DNA from: Eubacteriales bacterium
GTDB taxonomy: Bacteria > Bacillota > Clostridia > Oscillospirales > Butyricicoccaceae
DNA: 64,000 nt
Direction: 5' to 3'
Assembly: GCA_030524285.1 (NCBI GenBank)
Contig: JAUNGQ010000006.1
Coordinates: forward strand, 1 to 64,000
The notes under the pieces are model-generated. The model was not told the DNA's origin, did not search any database, and saw nothing but the letters and a program-made list of their open reading frames with translations. A program made the position numbers and the translations under genes. This document shows positions 58,447-64,000 of this stretch, piece after piece (within the stretch, counting starts at the first letter, position 1; each line of letters opens with the position of its first letter).

Positions 58447-58467
58447 AATCTATTAAATCAATAGATT
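58447..58467. promoter_or_regulatory. Inverted repeat upstream of the thiol operon, probable operator
   Basis: AATCTATT-AAATC-AATAGATT is a perfect 8-base inverted repeat 23 bases from the gshA start. TTATAAT lies within it on the flank, so binding would overlap a promoter. MarR or LysR-type regulators bind such sites; none is encoded nearby. The rest of 58468-58772 is AT-rich with no gene I can support. Confidence 0.5.
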
Positions 58468-58772
58468 AAATAGGTTATTGTTTCAAAAAAATTTACTGTA
58501 CCATCGATATTCTTTCAGATTTCCAATATGGTTATGCTTCAATTTATTTCGTACATTTTCTCAGGTAATTCAGAAAACCTCGATGTATATTTCCTATATA
58601 TCCTATTTATTTACTATAATATTGTGATATCTTGTATTATATGCCCACTGACAACGTTTGTCAATAGAGCTTCCTTCTTTTTCCTGTGTATTACACAAAT
58701 TTCCCTCATCTTTGCAAAAAACTCAATATATTTTTCATTTTTAGCTACCGCCCGCCGGAATACACAAAGAGG

Positions 58773-58815
58773 GCAAAAAAATAAGCGTACCACCATTTTA
58801 AATGATACGCTTATT
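58773..58815 (-). terminator. Intrinsic terminator of ppdK
   Basis: On the minus strand AATAAGCGTA pairs with TACGCTTATT and is followed by TTTTTGCC. Confidence 0.85.
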
Positions 58816-58877
58816 CTGATTCATTTGTTCCTCAATATCAATGCAAAGCTGTTATCCATACAGCGGGAAAAGAGCTT

Positions 58878-61502
58878 TTACTTACTCTCAAGAGCTGCCT
58901 GTGCAGCGGCAAGGCGTGCAATTGGTACACGGAACGGCGAACAGGATACATAGTTTAGACCAACACTGTGGAAGAATGCAACGGAGGCCGGATCGCCGCC
59001 ATGTTCACCACAAACACCCAGCTTGATATCCGGACGTGTTGCTCGGCCCTTCTGTGCTGCCAGCTGAATCAGCTGTCCGACACCGCTCTGATCCAAACGA
59101 GCAAACGGATCAGATTCATAAATTTTGCCCTCATAGTACGACGGCAGGAACTTGCCAGCGTCGTCGCGGGAGAAACCAAAGGTCATCTGTGTCAGGTCAT
59201 TGGTGCCGAAAGAGAAAAATTCTGCTTCTTCTGCAATCTCATCTGCCATCAATGCAGCACGCGGAATTTCGATCATGGTACCGATATGGTATTCCATATC
59301 CGAACCCTTTTCCTTCTTTACCTGCTCTGCGGTTGCAACAACAACCTCCTTGACATATTTCAATTCCTTCTTTTCGCCTACCAGCGGAATCATAATTTCC
59401 GGAACAATGTTATAACCCTTTTCTGCTGCAACCTCAATGGCTGCTTCCATAACGGCACGGGTCTGCATTCTGGCAATTTCCGGATAGGTGACAGCCAGAC
59501 GGCAGCCACGATGACCCATCATCGGGTTGAACTCATGCAGATCATCACACTTCTTCTGTACCTCTGCTGCGGTCATACCCATATCCTCTGCCAATGCCTG
59601 AATATCCTGCGGATCAGTTGGAACAAACTCATGCAGCGGTGGGTCAAGATATCGTACCGTCATCGGACGGCCTTCCAATGCCTCATACATAGCCTTGAAA
59701 TCACCCTTCTGGAACGGCAGCAGCTCCGCCAGCGCAGCCTCGCGCTGTTCTACGGTATCCGAAAGAATCATCTTGCGGATCTTCGGAATACGCTCCGGGT
59801 CAAAGAACATGTGCTCGGTACGGCACAGACCAATGCCCTCTGCGCCCAGACGAACTGCATTTGCCGTATCCGCCGGTGTGTCTGCATTGGTACGAACCAT
59901 CAGCTTGCGGAAGCTGTCAGCCCATGCCATAATGCGTCCAAAATCACCGCTGACAGATGCGTCAACCGTCGGAATCATGCCCTTATAAATCCTGCCGGTT
60001 GTACCGTCAAGGGAAATTTCATCACCCTCATGGAAGGTATAACCGCCCAGCGAGAATACTTTCGCTTCTTCATCAATCTCAATTTCTCCGCAGCCGGATA
60101 CGCAGCAGGTACCCATACCGCGTGCAACAACAGCCGCATGAGAAGTCATGCCACCGCGCACCGTCAGGATACCTTCGGCAGCGTGCATACCCTCGATATC
60201 CTCCGGCGAGGTTTCCAGACGAACCAGAACAACCTTTTCACCGCGTGTTTCATGCGCTTCCTTCGCTTCCTCAGCAGTGAAGTAAACCTTGCCGGCAGCG
60301 GCGCCAGGAGATGCCGGTAGCGCTTCGCCAATTATTTCGCCCTTCTTCAATCCCTCTGCAGCAAATGTCGGATGCAGCAGCTGATCCAGAGACTTTGCTT
60401 CAATGCGCATAACAGCCTCTTCCGGTGTAATTCTGCCCTCATCTACCAGATCACATGCGATTTTCATTGCAGCAGCAGCGGTACGCTTGCCGTTTCTGGT
60501 TTGCAGGAAGAACAGATTGCCTTCCTGAATGGTAAATTCCATATCCTGCATATCGCGGTAATGGTCTTCCAGACGGTTTGCAATATCCATAAACTGCTTA
60601 TAGCAGTCCGGCAGGTCTTCTGCCAGCTTGGTAATTGGCTGCGGGGTGCGGATACCAGCAACAACATCCTCTCCCTGTGCATTGATCAGATATTCACCAA
60701 AAATACCCTTTTCACCGGTAGACGGGTTACGGGTAAATGCAACGCCGGTACCGGAGGTATTGCCCATATTGCCAAATACCATCGACTGTACATTGACCGC
60801 AGTTCCCCAGTCGCCCGGAATATCATTCATCCGGCGGTAAACAATTGCACGCGGATTATCCCAGGAACGGAATACAGCCTTGACAGCCTCCATCAGCTGA
60901 ACCTTTGGGTCCTGCGGGAATTCCGCTCCCATCTTTTCCTTATAAATTGCCTTATACCGTGCAATGACTTCTTTTAGATCATCCGCAGTCAAATCCGTAT
61001 CAAATTTTGCGCCCTTAGACTGCTTGATTTCGTCCAGAATACCTTCAAAGAAGGTTTTGCTCATCTCCATAACAACATCAGAGAACATCTGGATAAAACG
61101 CCGGTAGGAATCATATGCAAAGCGCGGATTTCCAGTTTTCTGTGCAAAGCCTTCTACAGAAACATCATTTAAGCCAAGATTCAGAATGGTATCCATCATG
61201 CCCGGCATAGATGCACGTGCACCGGAGCGGACAGATACCAATAGCGGATCGGATTCATCACCAAACTTCTTCCCGCGCTGCTGCTCTAAAACAGACAGTG
61301 CAGCAAAAATCTGATCCTGAATTTCCTGAGAAATCTGCTTTCCTTGCTTATAATAATCCGTACATGCTTCTGTTGTCACAGTGAAGCCATTTGGAATCGG
61401 CAGGCCAAGATTGGTCATTTCTGCCAGATTTGCACCTTTGCCGCCCAGCAGCGGGCGCATATCTGCATTGCCTTCATGAAATTCATAAACCCATTTTTTC
61501 AT
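58878..61502 (-). CDS. ppdK: Pyruvate, phosphate dikinase
   Basis: An 874-residue enzyme interconverting pyruvate, ATP and phosphate with PEP, AMP and pyrophosphate; in anaerobes often used in glycolysis direction. It begins KKWVYEFHEGNADMRPLLGG (KGANLAEM follows), the ATP-grasp domain. The phosphohistidine motif is GGMTSHAAVVARGMG (about 452-466). The PEP barrel has LCRTEHMFFDPERIP, GHRGCRLAVTYPEIARMQ, GTMIEIPRAALMADEIAEEA, FFSFGTNDLTQMTFGFSRDD and the catalytic Cys in GVCGEHGGDPASV. Length and ending are normal. Monocistronic. Confidence 0.97.
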   Translation of the reverse strand: MKKWVYEFHEGNADMRPLLGGKGANLAEMTNLGLPIPNGFTVTTEACTDYYKQGKQISQEIQDQIFAALSVLEQQRGKKFGDESDPLLVSVRSGARASMPGMMDTILNLGLNDVSVEGFAQKTGNPRFAYDSYRRFIQMFSDVVMEMSKTFFEGILDEIKQSKGAKFDTDLTADDLKEVIARYKAIYKEKMGAEFPQDPKVQLMEAVKAVFRSWDNPRAIVYRRMNDIPGDWGTAVNVQSMVFGNMGNTSGTGVAFTRNPSTGEKGIFGEYLINAQGEDVVAGIRTPQPITKLAEDLPDCYKQFMDIANRLEDHYRDMQDMEFTIQEGNLFFLQTRNGKRTAAAAMKIACDLVDEGRITPEEAVMRIEAKSLDQLLHPTFAAEGLKKGEIIGEALPASPGAAAGKVYFTAEEAKEAHETRGEKVVLVRLETSPEDIEGMHAAEGILTVRGGMTSHAAVVARGMGTCCVSGCGEIEIDEEAKVFSLGGYTFHEGDEISLDGTTGRIYKGMIPTVDASVSGDFGRIMAWADSFRKLMVRTNADTPADTANAVRLGAEGIGLCRTEHMFFDPERIPKIRKMILSDTVEQREAALAELLPFQKGDFKAMYEALEGRPMTVRYLDPPLHEFVPTDPQDIQALAEDMGMTAAEVQKKCDDLHEFNPMMGHRGCRLAVTYPEIARMQTRAVMEAAIEVAAEKGYNIVPEIMIPLVGEKKELKYVKEVVVATAEQVKKEKGSDMEYHIGTMIEIPRAALMADEIAEEAEFFSFGTNDLTQMTFGFSRDDAGKFLPSYYEGKIYESDPFARLDQSGVGQLIQLAAQKGRATRPDIKLGVCGEHGGDPASVAFFHSVGLNYVSCSPFRVPIARLAAAQAALESK

Positions 61503-61772
61503 TCTCTTTCCTCCATTTACAAATTTATCACCTTTCGCAAACCCCTCTTACAACCATGGAACGCTTTCCTGACGAACCACCTATCGGCAGGATGTCCAAT
61601 GTTGCAAGTTGTTACAATTATTCTAGCATAAACGGATGTAAAAGTATACTCCTAAAGATGGTAAAAATATGGAAAAACATGTATAAAATATGGGTATTTT
61701 TTGAACTTTATCTAAAAATATGCTTTGAAATGGATCATTCCTGCCATCCACACAAATTATGTCCGCTTTCAA
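61503..61772. other. Upstream region of ppdK
   Basis: About 270 bases, AT-rich. TGCTAGAAT (an extended -10-like box on the minus strand near 61620) may be part of the ppdK promoter, with no clear -35. No gene, repeat or RNA motif recognised. Confidence 0.4.
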
Positions 61773-61805
61773 TAAAACGGCCGCCAGTCCGAATGAACTG
61801 GCGGC
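61773..61805 (-). terminator. Intrinsic terminator of the GtrA gene
   Basis: On the minus strand GCCGCCAGT-TCATTCGG-ACTGGCGGC followed by CGTTTTATTG; a perfect 9-base stem. Confidence 0.75.
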
Positions 61806-61825
61806 AAGGATATCATTTTCAAATG

Positions 61826-62242
61826 CTACTTATCCCCGCGGAAGATCACAAACTTACTGGCAAAGTAGTTTACGACGACAACAAGAATCTGGGCAAAAAC
61901 CTTCATGACATTGGAATCAAACAGCAATACCTCCACTGTAATCAGCAGCGTAAGTTCCTCCAGCGCGAGGGACAACAGCCTTGCAGTGATAAAAGCCGTT
62001 AACTGCGGCAGTACGGTTTTCCGGTCCCATCCGTCACTCTCAAATACAAATGCTTTATTGACGAGGAAAGCAAACACAACTGCAAAAATCCACGATATAA
62101 CATTTGCAATCAGGTAGCTTATGACCTGATTGAGCGGCAAATATACCAGGAAATTGACGGCTGTTGTCAGCACACCGAATACCAGATAATTCAATATCTC
62201 CTGATACTTTACATAGATTGGCCTGAATGGCTTTGGAATCAA
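61826..62242 (-). CDS. GtrA-family membrane protein
   Basis: A 138-residue protein with four hydrophobic helices: LNYLVFGVLTTAVNFLVYLP, VISYLIANVISWIFAVVFAF, then two more. The family signature NKAFVFES lies after helix 2 and KFVIFRG at the end. GtrA proteins are thought to help move bactoprenol-linked sugars across the membrane, with GtrB-like glycosyltransferases. Its neighbour upstream on the same strand is exactly such an enzyme (32 bases away). Confidence 0.9.
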   Translation of the reverse strand: MIPKPFRPIYVKYQEILNYLVFGVLTTAVNFLVYLPLNQVISYLIANVISWIFAVVFAFLVNKAFVFESDGWDRKTVLPQLTAFITARLLSLALEELTLLITVEVLLFDSNVMKVFAQILVVVVNYFASKFVIFRGDK

Positions 62243-62274
62243 AGGTTTACAAAACCGATAAAATTTCGACTCTT

Positions 62275-63243
62275 TTATTTTTCATCACGATCCTTCATTT
62301 GATTGGCTGTGCACGGCTTCTTCGTGTTATCCTCACCACAGGTCTTTGAGATAATATAGCGTGGACGCTCTTTAATTTCATCATAAATGCGTGCAATATA
62401 ATAGCCGATAATTCCAATGCTAATCATAATCAGCCCGGAAGCCAGAGCCTCCAAAAGAATGACGGTCGTAAATCCATCCAGCGCCTGTCCTGCCAGCTTG
62501 CGTGCCAATGTCTGGATACTCAGAACAACAGCCAAAATAAAAAACAGGACACCGCTCCATGTCACAATCTGCATCGGCGCTGACGAAAACGATGTGATGT
62601 TTTTTAATGCATATTGAACCAGTTTTCTTGTAGACCACTTGGACTGCCCTGCTATCCGCTCCTGCACGGCATACGAAACCGATGCACGTCGAAATCCAAC
62701 CCAATAGGATAACGCGCGAAAAAATACATTGCGTTCCTTGATCTGATTCAACGCATCGACAACTTTACGATCCAACAATTTGAAATCAGATGATTTTTCC
62801 ATATCAATCTGCGCTGCCTGGCTAATCAGCTTATAAAAGGAAGAGGCGGCCAGCCGATGCAACCGCGTTTCATTTCCGCGTTCCTCTTTGATACCTTCGA
62901 CAACCTCATATCCCTGCTCCCACAGGCGATACATTTCAACAATCTTTTCCGGTGGATGCTGCAAATCACAGTCCAAAATGACACAGCAATCCCCCGAAGC
63001 ACGTTCCAGTCCCGCAAACATGGCAGCTTCCTTGCCAAAATTCCGACTGAAGTGGATGCCGACAACATGCTCTTGCTGCGCGGAAACCGCCTGGATTTTA
63101 TTCCATGTCTGATCGCGGGAGCCGTCATCAATAAAAACCAGCTCAAACGGTATCCCTTCCCGCTGCATGATACCCGAAATGGTTTCAGCAGCGATACAAA
63201 TCATATCTTCTTCGTTATAAGCTGGCAGAATAATTGATAGCAT
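62275..63243 (-). CDS. Glycosyltransferase family 2, GtrB/DPM1-like, with membrane anchor
   Basis: A 322-residue enzyme. The catalytic GT2 domain has IILPAYNEEDMICI, LVFIDDGSRDQTWNKI (DD-containing), GDCCVILDCDLQHPPEKIVE (DxD), and ERNVFFRALSYWVGF. Two C-terminal hydrophobic helices (about 230-290) anchor it. It would attach a sugar to undecaprenyl phosphate for wall or lipid glycosylation. I start at the ATG at 63241-63243 with AAGAAGAAGAG nearby; a longer in-frame ORF adds 42 residues of no known domain. It precedes gtrA. Confidence 0.85.
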   Translation of the reverse strand: MLSIILPAYNEEDMICIAAETISGIMQREGIPFELVFIDDGSRDQTWNKIQAVSAQQEHVVGIHFSRNFGKEAAMFAGLERASGDCCVILDCDLQHPPEKIVEMYRLWEQGYEVVEGIKEERGNETRLHRLAASSFYKLISQAAQIDMEKSSDFKLLDRKVVDALNQIKERNVFFRALSYWVGFRRASVSYAVQERIAGQSKWSTRKLVQYALKNITSFSSAPMQIVTWSGVLFFILAVVLSIQTLARKLAGQALDGFTTVILLEALASGLIMISIGIIGYYIARIYDEIKERPRYIISKTCGEDNTKKPCTANQMKDRDEK

Positions 63244-63304
63244 AGTCTCTTCTTCTTTCTTTTCCTGTACCTGCTTCCTGTTATATGCAGCCTGTTCCGA
63301 TATC

Positions 63305-64000
63305 TTACTGTCCGATGATGGAATGCAATCCATAGTATTTTGCCATCTGGCTGTTCGGCCATGTATCACTGATTTCCGTATTCAAATCAATAATCCCGTA
63401 AAATGCACTGTATTTTGTGAATGCCTGAATACACGGAAGCGAAACATCCGTTATTCCATTTGCAATGTATTGCGCAATCCTGCTTTCGCGCTCCTGAAAG
63501 CTTTTATGGGTTGTCCAGATATCACGGCCACCAGTAGCAAAAGAAACGGCAAATGCAAGCAGCAAGATAAGAAAACCGCCATATGGCACAGCTTTTCGAA
63601 AATGATTTCTCTTGTTTGCCAGTACCGGATCGGTTATCAGGATGCCGCAGGCAATCAGAAGAAATAGTGTTGTTGTACACATACAACGCTCGGCATAATA
63701 TGCTGCAACAATCAGCATATAATTTGCTGAAATGGCGCCAAAGGCAAACAGCGCCGACAGCCAGATTTTTCGGATATTGCCTTTTCGATGTCGTACAACT
63801 GCCACGAGCAATACCCACAGTACAAGTACTGGAAGCATATTGCACAGCAGCATCTCCGATGCATTGATAAAATTGGAAAGCAATATATCAAATGTCATTG
63901 CCGATTGCTTTGCCTGCATTTCCGCCGGCATTCTGAGCAATATCAGATATCCAGCTGTCGCAGAAAAAACCGGGAACCAAAGCCATGTCCGGAGGGATTT
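63305..64000 (-). CDS. Multi-pass membrane protein, partial (runs off the window's right edge)
   Basis: The frame stays open to base 64000 with no stop, so at least 231 residues of a larger protein's C-terminal part are seen. Hydrophobic helices: LPVLVLWVLLVAVVR, ALFAFGAISANYMLIVAAYY, LFLLIACGILITDPVL, and YGGFLILLLAFAVSFATG, then a soluble tail with TTHKSFQERESRIAQYI. The AYYAERCMCTTTLFLL segment recalls GT-C/DUF6056-like membrane proteins, which I cannot confirm. It lies just upstream of the GtrB gene and is likely part of the same cell-surface glycosylation unit. Confidence 0.65.
   Translation of the reverse strand, partial: KSLRTWLWFPVFSATAGYLILLRMPAEMQAKQSAMTFDILLSNFINASEMLLCNMLPVLVLWVLLVAVVRHRKGNIRKIWLSALFAFGAISANYMLIVAAYYAERCMCTTTLFLLIACGILITDPVLANKRNHFRKAVPYGGFLILLLAFAVSFATGGRDIWTTHKSFQERESRIAQYIANGITDVSLPCIQAFTKYSAFYGIIDLNTEISDTWPNSQMAKYYGLHSIIGQ

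Noticed and set aside
58968..60320. 450-codon frame on the plus strand
   Set aside because: Antisense to ppdK.

Overview
The window looks like a chromosomal segment of an anaerobic, spore-forming Clostridia species. The evidence is spo0A next to spoIVB, a PdaB-type deacetylase, Rex, pyruvate phosphate dikinase, eukaryote-type NADP isocitrate dehydrogenase, an M-box in front of mgtE, a CD1247-type zinc-ribbon protein and many AGGAGG ribosome sites. A gut Oscillospirales relative (Butyricicoccus/Agathobaculum-like) is my inference; no rRNA or marker sequence is present to prove it. I saw no tRNA, rRNA, CRISPR array or intact insertion sequence.

Layout. 1-5.8 kb: a palindromic repeat family, XRE regulators, a DUF559 nuclease-like gene, apgM, an isochorismatase-fold hydrolase, an acyltransferase-like membrane protein and pdaB. 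6-8.6 kb: an ECF sigma/anti-sigma pair with two related secreted proteins. 8.7-15.7 kb: a decayed pdaB copy, then a strongly codon-biased inositol cluster (SSS symporter, LacI-type regulator, iolG, iolI) whose control regions share a TGCACAA motif. 15.7-24.3 kb: HxlR, a radical SAM protein, YqeY, a sigma-like protein, EF-P, an M24 peptidase and a Nfo-like protein. 24.4-26.2 kb: mgtE under an M-box followed by an apparent leader peptide and an RBS-masking stem. 26.2-34 kb: Cys-rich mini-protein, Rex, icd, and a tsaD / rimI / pseudo-phosphatase / polA block. 35-40 kb: LtaS-like sulfatase, spo0A, spoIVB and a SLOG protein. 40-44.8 kb: an MFS exporter behind an attenuator-like hairpin, an SLH surface protein and leuA.

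44.9-53.5 kb is one eight-gene sulfate assimilation operon: binding protein, two permeases, ATPase, AprA, AprB, CysD, CysN. It takes sulfate in, activates it to APS and reduces APS to sulfite. Directly upstream on the same strand (53.9-58.4 kb) is a four-gene operon with a class I glutamate-cysteine ligase, an EgtC-like class II amidohydrolase, a second unrelated GCS2-type ligase and a thioredoxin-reductase-like flavoprotein, with no glutathione synthetase. I regard this as the best candidate for an undescribed system: a gamma-glutamyl thiol pathway fed by the neighbouring sulfate operon. The window ends with ppdK and a GtrA/GtrB/membrane-protein cell-surface glycosylation block that runs off the right edge.
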